NCBI GenBank assembly: GCA_029939035.1
Contig: JAOZTS010000010.1
Location: 1,321 to 18,156, forward strand
Source: Candidatus Altimarinota bacterium
Lineage (GTDB): Bacteria; Patescibacteriota; Gracilibacteria; UBA1369; LOWO2-01-FULL-3
DNA: 16,836 nt
Direction of reading: 5' to 3'
In this document: positions 6,621 to 16,800 of the stretch, piece after piece
How positions within the stretch are numbered: the first letter of the stretch is position 1
How the letters are laid out: the number at the start of each line of letters is the position of its first letter
Program-made: the position numbers and the translations under genes
The notes under the pieces: generated by a model
Databases searched by the model: none
Seen by the model: the letters and a program-made list of their open reading frames with translations, nothing else
What the model was told of the DNA's origin: nothing

Positions 6621-7748
6621 CTAAAACTTCTTCCCAGGACACTGTCTACTGTTCATCTTCTTTGTTCCTTCCAGGATTTTCGCAAGAATAGGGAAGGAGT
6701 CAGTAAGAGTTTTATTGTATGCATCCAAACTGGTCACAAGAAGCTGGGTCCCAGAGTCGCTGGTCTCTTTGTATAGGGAGTAAAATTTGGTATTCATCTC
6801 TTTCCTCGTGGTCTCCAATTTGTAATTCGTATCAGTGATGCTTATAGCATCAAGCATCGCACTCTGGGTTATTGTTCCAGAGTCAGTTGTTGTAGTATTT
6901 TGCTTAAACTGTTTTTCGATATCAGCTAGACCTTTTTCTGGCTCCGTATTGTTTATATTAATCTGAAGCCAACCTTTGTAAGTGGCCTTTTGAGAGTCTG
7001 CAGTCGCCGATTCAACAAGCTTTTCAGCAGCTCCGGCAATTTCCTTTTGGGCATCTTCAGCCGCAGTACTAAGCCCTCCTGCAGAGTCGATAAACTCCGT
7101 CCACTTTTTTGATACCTGCTCCCATGCATCGTTTGTACATACTATATATTCTTTTACACGATCTTTATATTTAACATGGAGCTTTGCTATCAAAGCATCT
7201 AATTCAGCACTGGAAAGAACGATTTTGCCCCCATATTTTGCCTTAATATCAGTCTCAAGCTTTACAGTAGATGTTTTCAAAGAATCGGGATTCTCAGCCT
7301 GCCTCGTAGATATCAAATCAAACGGTAAACTAGCAATAACCTTTCCATCTATAACATTTCGAACGTAATAGATCTCAATTTTGAGCTCATCCATAGCACG
7401 TTTCAAAGCAGGGACCTTTTCGCTTTTACAAGCCAGGAAAGCATCACGAATATATTGTCTGATCTTATCTTGTTGAAGTATAAGACCGCTAACATCCGTG
7501 GCATGACATTTATTTCTCATCAAAACATCTTTCCACGGCTCAATCACTCCATCGTTAAAGCTATCATTAAAAATAAATGTATTTAGAAATAGAATAAAAT
7601 CGGTATTTCCTTTCTGCAAACACCTTGCAAGGCTCTGCCCACCATCAACATCCGCACTATCCGAACTCGCCGCCATAGCTCCTGATGCAGGCATCAATAG
7701 AGAAAGACACAACGATATAGCTATAATTTTCTTCTTAATATTTTTCAT
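6621..7748 (-). CDS. Secreted Cys-containing helical protein, last gene of the surface operon
   Basis: 375 residues. A clear signal peptide (KKK, hydrophobic core 8-19, cleavage likely after AMA at 24-26) sends it out of the cytoplasm; C14 is inside the core, so a lipoprotein is unlikely. The mature part is predicted mainly helical, with C43, C81, C107, C204 and C370 available for disulfides. It has a distinctive KCHATD (80-85) and helical segment IRQYIRDAFLACKSEKVPALK (97-117). An Ala/Glu-rich helix lies at 228-250. The C-terminus has TDSFPIL (349-355) and a near-terminal Cys, a pattern shared with the two small exported genes upstream. Its ATG abuts the previous stop with no gap, implying coupling. 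No known family is recognised. A part of, or helper for, the surface structure headed by the giant protein is the best inference. Confidence 0.7.
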   Translation of the reverse strand: MKNIKKKIIAISLCLSLLMPASGAMAASSDSADVDGGQSLARCLQKGNTDFILFLNTFIFNDSFNDGVIEPWKDVLMRNKCHATDVSGLILQQDKIRQYIRDAFLACKSEKVPALKRAMDELKIEIYYVRNVIDGKVIASLPFDLISTRQAENPDSLKTSTVKLETDIKAKYGGKIVLSSAELDALIAKLHVKYKDRVKEYIVCTNDAWEQVSKKWTEFIDSAGGLSTAAEDAQKEIAGAAEKLVESATADSQKATYKGWLQININNTEPEKGLADIEKQFKQNTTTTDSGTITQSAMLDAISITDTNYKLETTRKEMNTKFYSLYKETSDSGTQLLVTSLDAYNKTLTDSFPILAKILEGTKKMNSRQCPGKKF

Positions 7749-9482
7749 TTATTTGCTTGGTTTTTGTTTAATTTTAGGGAACTGCTCAACAACTTTTTGA
7801 TACTGAGTAGAGTATCCGGTAAAGAAACCATTCATTAAATTAATTTCTTTCAAAATCCTTTGAATAAATAAGGCTGTATTTTCGCCAACTGCAGCAACTT
7901 CAGCATTTTCAATTTCCTTCAACGCCTCAGTCTCTCTTTCCAATTTAGTCTTAGCCAAATCAATAATTTGACTCTCAATAGTTGTGCTACCCGAAACAAA
8001 TTGCAATTTAAATTCATCTTCCAATTTTTTGTCACCAGAGTAATCCAAGAATGGTTTATATCTATCAACCATCTTCTTCCACTCATTAAATGGGTTATTA
8101 AGGCCAATAATGTCGTCATTTGGTGGGGAAGGAATAGGTACAGCAATTGCAATAAATTGGAAGTTCAATAAAGTACCGGCGTCCTTACACTTAGCTGATT
8201 CCATCAAATTACCAGTAGCTTTATTTGGAACTAGCGAGTGCCTCAAAGCCTTATTCATAGCTTCATTAATCTTATTAATCTCACAAACAACACAGCTATC
8301 ACCAGGGTTGTAACTTGTATAGGTTTTCATCTTTAAGCTTACTTGAAGACAAACATTGATGTATGCAGCTAGGCCTCCCTCATTAGCTGAAGCTCCTGCA
8401 CTAGCAGCCTGTGACAAAACAGAGTTAGTCACACCTCCAAGACTACTAAATCCACCCTCTCCAAAGCCGCTAGCACCCGCTCCAGTTGGAGGAGCACTAG
8501 TAATATTTGGGCAGAAGTTTTTACTCCAGTCTCCGGATTCAGCCGCTTCTAATTCGTCCTCATCATCATCGTCGTCGTCATCGTCGTCCCCACCGTCATC
8601 GTCATCATCTCCACCATCATCGTCGTCCCCAGCACCTCCTCCCCCAGATCCGTCGTCATCACCAAATTCATCCTCGTAATCGCCCAAAACATCAGACAAG
8701 TCGCCATCGGTAGGACACACGTCCTCATCCAAAATACCAACGTCCACATTCTCGTCTCCTATCTCTATAATGCCTTCTCCATCATCAGAAACAGTCAGAC
8801 CTTTTACATCTCTACCCAAAGTTGCACCAGGCAGACCGCTCTCAACATATGGATCCGCAAAATTCAAACTCTCAGTAGGCAAAACAGGGGAATCCATCTG
8901 ACCGTCAAAAGGATCTCCAACCTGATTCACAGTTTTCTCCATAAATAAAATTTCCTCAATCACACTAAGGTCATAAATAAGATCAAATCCAGAATCCGAA
9001 GTATCTCCATTCGAAAATATCTCACTAGGAGCCACAGTAGCATCAATCTCCTGCTGCAAAGAGTAAATCTCAAGTAGCAATTCAAACTTTTTACGTAATT
9101 CAGAGGCAGCCAAAGTTGCCTTCTCCTGAGTCAGATTTGTGACTCTATCTGGATTATTAAATATTGGAGCAATACTTCCATTCAATACGTTCTCAACTTC
9201 CTGCACAGTCAGTCCAAACGCTCTACCTATCTCCTTTTTTGCATCTCTAGAAGGTTTGTCCAGGATTTTGTCTCTAAGTAGGACATAAGTATTTTTGCCT
9301 TTAGAAAGACCCAAAACGTCTGACCAATTCAGATTGGCAGCACCAGCAACAAGCTGATCCCACGCATTTATATCTCCATGAGCGACCCTCTCTTCTTTCA
9401 TATGAATCATCCCCGCAGAGACTGCGATTCCTACAACCAAACCTATAATAATTGAGATGTATTTATTCATATTTATGGACAT
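7749..9482 (-). CDS. Membrane-anchored protein with a poly-Asp segment
   Basis: 577 residues; an ATG at 9470 (residue 5) is an equally good start, 2 bases after the previous stop, while the ATG at 9482 overlaps that gene by 10 bases. One hydrophobic helix at about 8-25 anchors it, with the remainder outside. Residues 40-190 are helical, 235-310 highly acidic with a Gly/Asp run (about 272-308), then a Gly/Ser/Ala linker (330-370). A Cys-containing domain follows: C378, CVVC at 397-400 and C432 around INEAMNKALRHSLVPNKATGN. The C-terminal 490-577 is helical, ending VVEQFPKIKQKPSK. Six Cys in all. No family is recognised. The acidic run could bind calcium or act as a spacer, fitting the Ca-binding repeats of the giant protein encoded in the same operon. 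Confidence 0.7.
   Translation of the reverse strand: MSINMNKYISIIIGLVVGIAVSAGMIHMKEERVAHGDINAWDQLVAGAANLNWSDVLGLSKGKNTYVLLRDKILDKPSRDAKKEIGRAFGLTVQEVENVLNGSIAPIFNNPDRVTNLTQEKATLAASELRKKFELLLEIYSLQQEIDATVAPSEIFSNGDTSDSGFDLIYDLSVIEEILFMEKTVNQVGDPFDGQMDSPVLPTESLNFADPYVESGLPGATLGRDVKGLTVSDDGEGIIEIGDENVDVGILDEDVCPTDGDLSDVLGDYEDEFGDDDGSGGGGAGDDDDGGDDDDDGGDDDDDDDDDEDELEAAESGDWSKNFCPNITSAPPTGAGASGFGEGGFSSLGGVTNSVLSQAASAGASANEGGLAAYINVCLQVSLKMKTYTSYNPGDSCVVCEINKINEAMNKALRHSLVPNKATGNLMESAKCKDAGTLLNFQFIAIAVPIPSPPNDDIIGLNNPFNEWKKMVDRYKPFLDYSGDKKLEDEFKLQFVSGSTTIESQIIDLAKTKLERETEALKEIENAEVAAVGENTALFIQRILKEINLMNGFFTGYSTQYQKVVEQFPKIKQKPSK
8553..8681 (-). repeat. GAY trinucleotide tract encoding an Asp-rich run
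   Basis: This part of the gene is nearly all GAC/GAT codons broken by Gly pairs (tcg/tca repeats on the + strand). It encodes DDDDGG, DDDDDGG and a run of nine Asp. Such tracts change length easily by slippage. Confidence 0.7.
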
Positions 9483-10177
9483 TGATCAGAAGTAGCATCA
9501 ACAAACCGCAACGGGAAAGTATCAGTCTGAGCACGAATTTTGCCTAAAGCAATTTTGTATTTAGTTAGGTTACCAATGATTTCTGTATATTTCTTGTGCA
9601 TTGGATATGCGGATTGGAATTCTTTATAAACATTCACAGCCGCCTCCAAAACAATCTTTGCATCCTTTGCATCTTTATCTATTTCCTCGCCAGTGGTCTT
9701 TACCAAATCAATAACTAATTTTATAGACGAAGAGGAAGAAACCGTAGGCACCGCGCCCTTCAAACTATTTAGTTTTTCTAAATAGGCAATATAGATATCT
9801 GTGGCACCAATAGCGACACAATATGTACTCACATTCTTTTTGCAGTCTTCAACTAGTTTCTTATCTGATTCTGGAGCTTTTAGTTTCTTATCTATTTCTG
9901 GGGCTTTGAAATCAACATGCTCATAAAACTTCACTTCTTTATCAACTAATTCAGTCAAAAGCTTATATTTATAATTAAAATAATCATTCATATTTGAATG
10001 ATATTTGGATTTCACGAAAAGGAACCCATCAGAATTACTTACATATTTAAACCCATAAAAATCTTCATAATCGACCGAAGTACCGGCAGCATAAATCGAA
10101 TAACCACCATAAACTGCAAATATAGTCACAATTGCAACGATAAACGAAACCATGATGTGTTTTATGTAGATTTTCAT
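9473..10177 (-). CDS. Small anchored or secreted helical protein
   Basis: 234 residues. A basic start (MKIYIKHIM) and hydrophobic helix (9-32) form either a signal anchor or an uncleaved signal; YAAG near 29-32 could be a cleavage site. The exported part is Lys/Tyr-rich and helical, with C112, C120 and C233. The C-terminus TDTFPLRFVDATSDQCP repeats the Thr-Asp, Pro, terminal Cys pattern of its neighbours. At 91-109 it carries a tandem 9-residue duplication, KAPE(I/S)DKKL, from a recent 27-bp DNA duplication. One base separates it from the upstream stop, and its own end overlaps the next start. No known family. Probably another subunit of the same surface structure; moderate certainty that it is a real gene, none about its activity. 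Confidence 0.7.
   Translation of the reverse strand: MKIYIKHIMVSFIVAIVTIFAVYGGYSIYAAGTSVDYEDFYGFKYVSNSDGFLFVKSKYHSNMNDYFNYKYKLLTELVDKEVKFYEHVDFKAPEIDKKLKAPESDKKLVEDCKKNVSTYCVAIGATDIYIAYLEKLNSLKGAVPTVSSSSSIKLVIDLVKTTGEEIDKDAKDAKIVLEAAVNVYKEFQSAYPMHKKYTEIIGNLTKYKIALGKIRAQTDTFPLRFVDATSDQCP
9854..9907 (-). repeat. 27-bp tandem duplication
   Basis: Bases 9854-9880 and 9881-9907 match at 24 of 27 positions, head to tail and in frame, adding nine residues to the protein. The few differences suggest a fairly recent event. Confidence 0.8.
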
Positions 10178-10178
10178 A

Positions 10179-10802
10179 TTACTGACAATTTTTGGTAAAG
10201 AATGGCAATTTATTTGTAAAAGTTACAAATAGTGAATAAAGTTCGGCGATCTTTATGTTCAGGTCGCGCAATTTTTCATTAATTTTTTCATATTTTTCTA
10301 AAAGCATAATTGTTTTCTTTTTGGCAACACTTCCCTCTATATGCTTTTTCAAATGCTTCTTTGCCAGTTCCAAATAAGAATCTGTAATACTGGAACAAAT
10401 CTTGTAACTACTAAATTGTTTATCGTAAGATTGAACTCCCTGATCCGCAGAATACTCAGGAGAAAGACTTGCAAAAGTAGTCTCTAACTTTTGCTTAAAT
10501 TCGGCATATTTACTAACAGCTGTCGCTACAAGAGAACTCGTTGAGCTCTTGCTGGTGAAATGTCCATCAATCCATTTACTAAATTCCATGATTTCAATGT
10601 CATAAATTGGTACAAGCCCTCCTTTGCATTCAAGTATTGAGTCTTTTGGTAGTTTAGCCAGTGCTGCCTCCTTCATTGCAGTTAGCTCAGCAGGAAAGTC
10701 ATCTGCAGCAAATGCAACAAAATTTGGAGATAACAGACTGATTATGAGTAAACTACTGAATAGTAACTTCATTACTCTTGGAGAAAATGTATTCTTCTTC
10801 AT
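10179..10802 (-). CDS. Small secreted Cys-containing helical protein
   Basis: 207 residues from the ATG at 10802. A signal peptide is plain (hydrophobic core 12-31, likely cleavage after AFA). A second ATG at 10772 (residue 11) also begins a good signal peptide and would cut the overlap with the preceding giant gene from 50 to 20 bases. Neither has a good Shine-Dalgarno sequence, so the start is uncertain. The mature protein is helical, with C59, C136 and C206. The C-terminus TNKLPFFTKNCQ has the Pro/terminal-Cys pattern of the two other small exported proteins. Lys-rich amphipathic helices at 146-190 may pack or self-associate. It lies between the giant surface protein gene and the anchored protein gene, one base from the latter. 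No known family. Confidence 0.7.
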   Translation of the reverse strand: MKKNTFSPRVMKLLFSSLLIISLLSPNFVAFAADDFPAELTAMKEAALAKLPKDSILECKGGLVPIYDIEIMEFSKWIDGHFTSKSSTSSLVATAVSKYAEFKQKLETTFASLSPEYSADQGVQSYDKQFSSYKICSSITDSYLELAKKHLKKHIEGSVAKKKTIMLLEKYEKINEKLRDLNIKIAELYSLFVTFTNKLPFFTKNCQ

Positions 10803-13800
10803 AGGTTGATATTACGGTGAATATTATATCACCAGAAATTAAATCTGCCTTGTGCAATAATGTAGAAATACAAGGACAGGTATTACAATTTGCAGGAACG
10901 ATATATAATCCAGGCTCAGCCTCACTATATTCGCCTTTTTCTTGGTCATCGCTTCCATCTAAAGGATCTGTGAAGTTCTCGGTCGCCTCAATGCAATCAG
11001 TCACACCTCCATCATCAGTGTCTGGATCGTTTGGATCAGTACCATGGACAAGAATCTCAGATAAATCAGTACAGCCATCACCATCAGAATCATCAGGGTC
11101 ATCATCTGGGTTCAGAGGATTCGTATTAAATTTCATCTCTCTACCATCGATCATTCCACCTCCGTCAGTATCAGGATTTGTAGGATCTGTAAGATAGAAA
11201 CATTCATTGGTATTTAGCATTTCATCATTATCTTCATCCCCATAAGGATCATCGATATCGTATTTAAGTTCACAGAAATCAGACATTCCATCATTGTCGG
11301 CATCCAATTCATAGCAATTATAAAGTTCGATAACTCTCTCAACCATAATTGTCAGATCTTCATGGGTCATTTCCTTGTTTGGTTCCAAAGCTTCTTCCGG
11401 AGTAATAATGAAATTACTCTTCAAATTATGGCCTGGATTGATATATGGGGTCATATCCTGACCTGCTTCGATAATCGGTACATACCAAGGAGATCCAATG
11501 CTCAAATTATCCAAATTCAACACTCCTTTAAATTCCAAAGCTTCAAGGATAATATTCGTAGCCTCAGCTCTTGTAATAGTGTTGTCAGGCTTGAATGGGT
11601 GCAATCCAGTTGCAGGGTCAGTTTCGCCAGTATAACCGTAAATAAGACCCAATAAATCAGCCTCTTTTATGTGTTCGTAATAATCTGGTAATTGATTCGC
11701 ATCCCAAACCAAATCATAGAATCCTCCACCTGATTCACCTTCTGTTCCAACGTATGCCTCATAAGCTTCAGGACGACGTGGAATAATACAAAGCATATCA
11801 AGAAGAACTTTTACAAATTCTTTACGTTTTACAAGCTCCTCAGGAACGAATTCAGGAGCAAGAGAGGCCCTATCTCCGTATGCATAGGAAATAGAAGCAG
11901 AAGGAGCTCTAGGTGTCGCATATGGCACATCATTTGGCCCCACAATTAACATATCCTCATAAAGAACAGAAATATATATCTCAGCTACAACATCGCCCTC
12001 AAACAGCACCTCAATAACCAGAGGATCAATGTAATGATCATTGTCCTTCAACCGAATCGTAGTTCTTTCATCTACAATCAAAAGATTTCCAGCAGGATCA
12101 ATAAACAGCAGAGGTTTTTCTTCACCAATATGAACAAATGCCGCTCCACCAGGATAATAAGGATCACTCGCAGAAATACCTTCAAACACCAATTCATCAC
12201 CAAGATCCAGATCGCTCACATTCACACCATCATATTCTTCAAAATTTTCCGCATCAAAATAAACTTCTTCATAAATATTTACATCCTGGTTCGGATCAGC
12301 AATCAAATAAACAGAAGCCAACCAATTGCCATTATCATCCTCAATACTCACACTAGTAGGGGATGTAGGAGGCACAGCTTCGTTTGCAATTGCATTGTAA
12401 CCACTCTCAACAGCTCCAACATTTCCAGTTTCGGGATGAATTTCAGCAATAATTTCTCCAACACTATTTTCTACCAAGATCATATCTTCCAAATCAAAGT
12501 CAGTGACCGAATACGATCCATCGCCCTCAGTAAAGTACTTTCCATGACTATCAGCACCCTGAGTTTCGATTTTTTCAATTCGAGGGAACACAAAAAGTTC
12601 GTCATCAACAGATCGATAAATATATCTGGATCTCAAAATAGAGAACGGCAAATAATCAACTGCAGGCAGAGTCGCGCCGGTAGCTTCATAAGATCTTGAG
12701 AAAGTTTGGTCCAGAGAAATTGCTGGGACAAAAACATTCACATCAATTTCTTGAGTAGAAGTATGACCACTCTGATCCGCAACATATAAAATGAATTTCA
12801 AAAGGCCGACATCAGTCTTTTCATCAAATGGCCCAAGTTTAAATATTGGATTGTTCCTATCATTCCAAACAATTCCATCACCGTCAGTATCTAAAGCTGT
12901 ATTCAAGTCACTCCAATAAGTAACTCCTCCGCCTTCGAGATAGAACTCGGTCACTTCACCAGAAGTATCAAAAGAACCGCTCGCATCAATTTCAAGCTCT
13001 TTAAATATTGAAAGTTCAAAAGAATCTCTGGTGACCGCAGGGAATGGTGCATCTTTATCCGCACACATCTGAGGAGCAACAATTGTATTGTTTGAAACAA
13101 GAGATCGAACGCCCTCAGCATTTATCGCATAAACAACAGCGTAATAATTTCCATTTTCAATATCTTCGATAATCAGAGAATTTGCCGGAGCCTCAACAGT
13201 ATATGTAAATGCCGCATCCGCATCAGAGTGCAACAAAGATCGTTTAATTAATATTTCATAACTCACAGCGTCGGCTACCTCAGTCCAATTCACATCCGCT
13301 TTTTTATTGTTTTCATAAGGAGAAGTAACTCCCTGAACACCTGCACCACCCTCTGGCACAAAATCAGAAACACTGGATAGAGTAGTACTCAAAATCACAC
13401 TACCCTCTCCCAAATAAGCATTAACCACGTTTGTAGAAGTATAATTTTCTTTGAAATAAACGTTACCACCCATTGAGTAGATAATGTCATGATCCTCGTC
13501 GCCATCAACGTCAGTGAATGAAGTGTGTACGGTTTGCCCTAACTCAGCGACATAATTCAACACACTCTCATTCTGACCATTTGCTACCACATAGAATCCC
13601 ACAGGCGCAGCAGCGGGCTCACCTCCATCCAAAAGATCACCAACAGCCTCAAGAGGATCAATATCTGCAGCAATCAATTCGCCGTCAAACAAATCAAAAG
13701 CAACCTCCTTTATCTCAGGCTCGCCCTCAAAAGGAATAGAGGTCGAAGCCAGCTTTCTAGTAATATCCTCATCGTTTTCAACCAAAATCTTTGTGAATTC

Positions 13801-16800
13801 ATCATAATCACCAACCGCATTCATTAACGCATTATTTGTTGTATTCAAATTCTTTGTATAGTCGATCAAAGTATCTCGTATCATCGCCAATCTCTGGATT
13901 TCAGGGTCGTCAGGCAGATCTTCCGTCAAAATATCCAGCTCGATCTCCTCAATAGTTCTATTCATCATTGGATCAGAAGGGTCGAGATACTCTGAAGTTG
14001 CTGTCAGGTAATAAGTATCAGGAAGATCCTCTATTTCCATTGCAGAGATATATTCCTCCAAAACAGTATTCATCTCCTCAAACTGATATTGAAGTTCATC
14101 AAATACTAGCTCTTCATATCCCTCAAAAGTAATTTCCCCAGCCTCCTCTTTTGCCTTCTCCGCAGCTTCAGCCGCTTCTTCTGCAGCTTTTTCCACAGCT
14201 GCATTCACACCCTCCTTTAGAGAGTTCTCAGCAGCTTTTACCGCATTATTTATAGGCGTTTGAACGTCGAATCGCAAGAATTCATTAATATTATCAATCA
14301 TTTTCTTCACGCCTTCATTCATCAGATCGGCACCAGCTTTTGTTACCAAATATATGGTGCTCAAATCCAAACCAATATCCAATTTCACGGTAATCCGTAC
14401 TTGCTCAACAAAATCATATTTAACAGGCGGAATTTGAATCCCCAGCTTTGCAATAATAGGAAGAGTAGCCTTTACCGAACTCTGCGTGAGAGTTTCAATC
14501 TCTGTAGCTAGTTTGGCCTCAGGAACTGGGATCAAACCTTTCTTCAAAAGACATAAGATTTTGAAAATAACTTTTAGATTCGTAGCCAATTTTACTACAG
14601 GTTTTGGAAGTTTCGGAATCTTTGGTGGACGAGGTAGATCTGGCAATTTAGGAACTTGCAGTGATGGTAAGTCAGGCAGATTTGGCATCACAAATTCAGG
14701 GAAGTTCTTCATCCAATCAGGGATTGGAATCGAAGGCATTTCCAGAACAAAATCAGGCGTAAAATCAGTTGGGAATGTGAAATAAGGAAGATTTGGCAAC
14801 CTAATAGACTGAGGTTGGAATTTCAGATCAGGCCAAATCACTTTTATACCGGTTTTTAGTTGAGAAACATCCACCACAATATCCGGCCACTTCGGCAACG
14901 GAATGATAGGTGGTTCAGGAATAGCAGCAAACAAATTCATCAAAATATTAAGTTTGCTAAATCTGTCGCTCTTACACTGGTCACATGATTTTTGGTATTC
15001 TGCAGCCAAATCCAGAATCACCTTCCAGTCTTTGAATGTCTTTACGGCATCCTCGCTCGCCTTTATCCATGATTTTATTATCTTTGATTGCCTCTTTATG
15101 TAACCGCCTGTGAATTCCATTATTGCATCCAGCCAGCAGATTATTTGAGAAGCATATTTTGATTCGAGTGTTTTGAAATTCAATACATCCCGAGGAAGAT
15201 TCGCGATCTGATCCATCGTTGTCATAATCTGTTTCACAGATTGAGTTAGATCTTTCATGTTTAACACGACCTTGTCGCAAAGAGATTTTCTGGTTGGATC
15301 AGTTTGAGTGTCACATTTATAATGATCGGTAAATCTCTTCACCTCACTTTCTTCGTATTTCAACCAAGCCTCTGCTTGTCGCTTAAATTTAACAATTTCA
15401 GATTGGGAAATTGCAGGAATCCGGATCAGAACCTCTTTTCCTTCCACTTGAATCAGAGGAATACTGTTAATAACTCTCAAGAAATCATATTGGTTCTTAA
15501 TTTTGCTGAAATTCACATTAAATGTCGCAGAGTCAGGAATCATTGTTTTGAAATCCGGATAAATAAAGTAGAAAGTTGGGAAATCCAATAGTTTATTATA
15601 AATTTCATCAGTTTGCTTATCTAACCAGTTAGTAATAACACTAGGGAAGCCAGGAATCTTGATGTTATACGCACCAGCAGCACTCACAGGAGAGCTGGTA
15701 TTTGAATAAGCAAAGTTTCCGCTAGTTGTTCCAGTATCTGCGCCACCACTTCCATCAGAAATCACAGTAGCCATTCCAATATCAGGATTTGATACGGAAT
15801 TTGTAGCTGTAGCAATCGCATCATCTATAGGTCCCTTGATCGCATCACACACACCAAGAGCCTCAGCTAGAGGAATAGAGAATGCAAAACATGGCGCTTG
15901 ATGACCACTAGAAGGGCCACTACAAATCGCTGTACCAAGTCCAAGAGTCAAAGTAGGTGATAAATACAATCTGAATGTAGAAGGGAATCCGGTTGTTGGA
16001 AGGAACGCACCCATTCCTCCAGGCCAAGTGTGACCAAGAGAGAAAACAGGTAATCCAGCCACTGCATCATCAGCTGCAAAGAAAGCATAGTTGTAAGGAA
16101 TAGGAAGACAACCTCCAGAACACCTCAAAGCCTTCACAGCGCTCTCTACGCTATTTGCCACGGCATCGGCAGCACTCTGTGCCTCCGTCAATCCTCCAGC
16201 CCAAGAATCAGGACATCCATCGCCATCAGAGTCATAAGGATATGTCATTGATTTCATTTTCTGCTTCAAATCGGGAGGTATTTTTGGGTTTTCCGGATCA
16301 ATCCCAGACAAAGCATCCAAATCTATAGGTAGATCATCAGTCATGTCATAACCTGTACTCGAAACCTCAGCTACATCATAAGTGTTGTAACCACGACTCG
16401 ATAAATTAACCTTGGAATAAAGATAAGTAAGGGTTCCCTCAGGATTGTATGAAGGTTTTACCAATACATCTGAAAAATGTTGTGAATCAAAATCACCAAC
16501 ATCAAAATGAATCTCTGGAGTATCCCCAAGAATCATTGAATACATAATAGTTCGACTACCTCCGGCAGGAACAGAAATCCCCTTTATCACTCGAGATCTA
16601 CTACTCACTTCAGTTTCCTCCCACTCAATTTCATCTGGGCAATTACTGTCCAGACATTCCAAACTCTCAAGTTCCAGAGTCATGTTTAGAGGAGTGAAAT
16701 CCGAAATAATCATATCGCTCACATTCGAACCACTACTGTTTTCTAACGTAATTACATAATTAATTTTATCCCCTTTGGCAATAGTCCCTCCGTTCACGTC

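Noticed and set aside
6474..6776. 100-codon + strand ORF across the tRNA scar
   Set aside because: It is antisense tRNA-Gly sequence (reading FGAGNENRT) joined to the reverse of the secreted-protein gene; not a plausible protein.
8356..8713. Ser-rich and His/Arg-rich ORFs on the + strand
   Set aside because: They are shadows of the poly-Asp codon tract read on the other strand and carry no domain.
10817..11197. + strand ORF opposite the TSP3 repeats
   Set aside because: Its Ser/Pro/Gly-rich composition is the complement of the Asp/Asn/Gly codons of the repeats; no start signal or domain.
12034..12699. 221-codon + strand ORF inside the giant gene
   Set aside because: Long only because the opposite coding strand lacks stops in that frame; Ile/Asn/Ser-rich with no recognisable domain.
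10753..16797. GTG at 16797 as the real start of the giant protein
   Set aside because: No signal peptide follows it, it falls inside a DUF11-like domain, and the frame stays open to the window edge.
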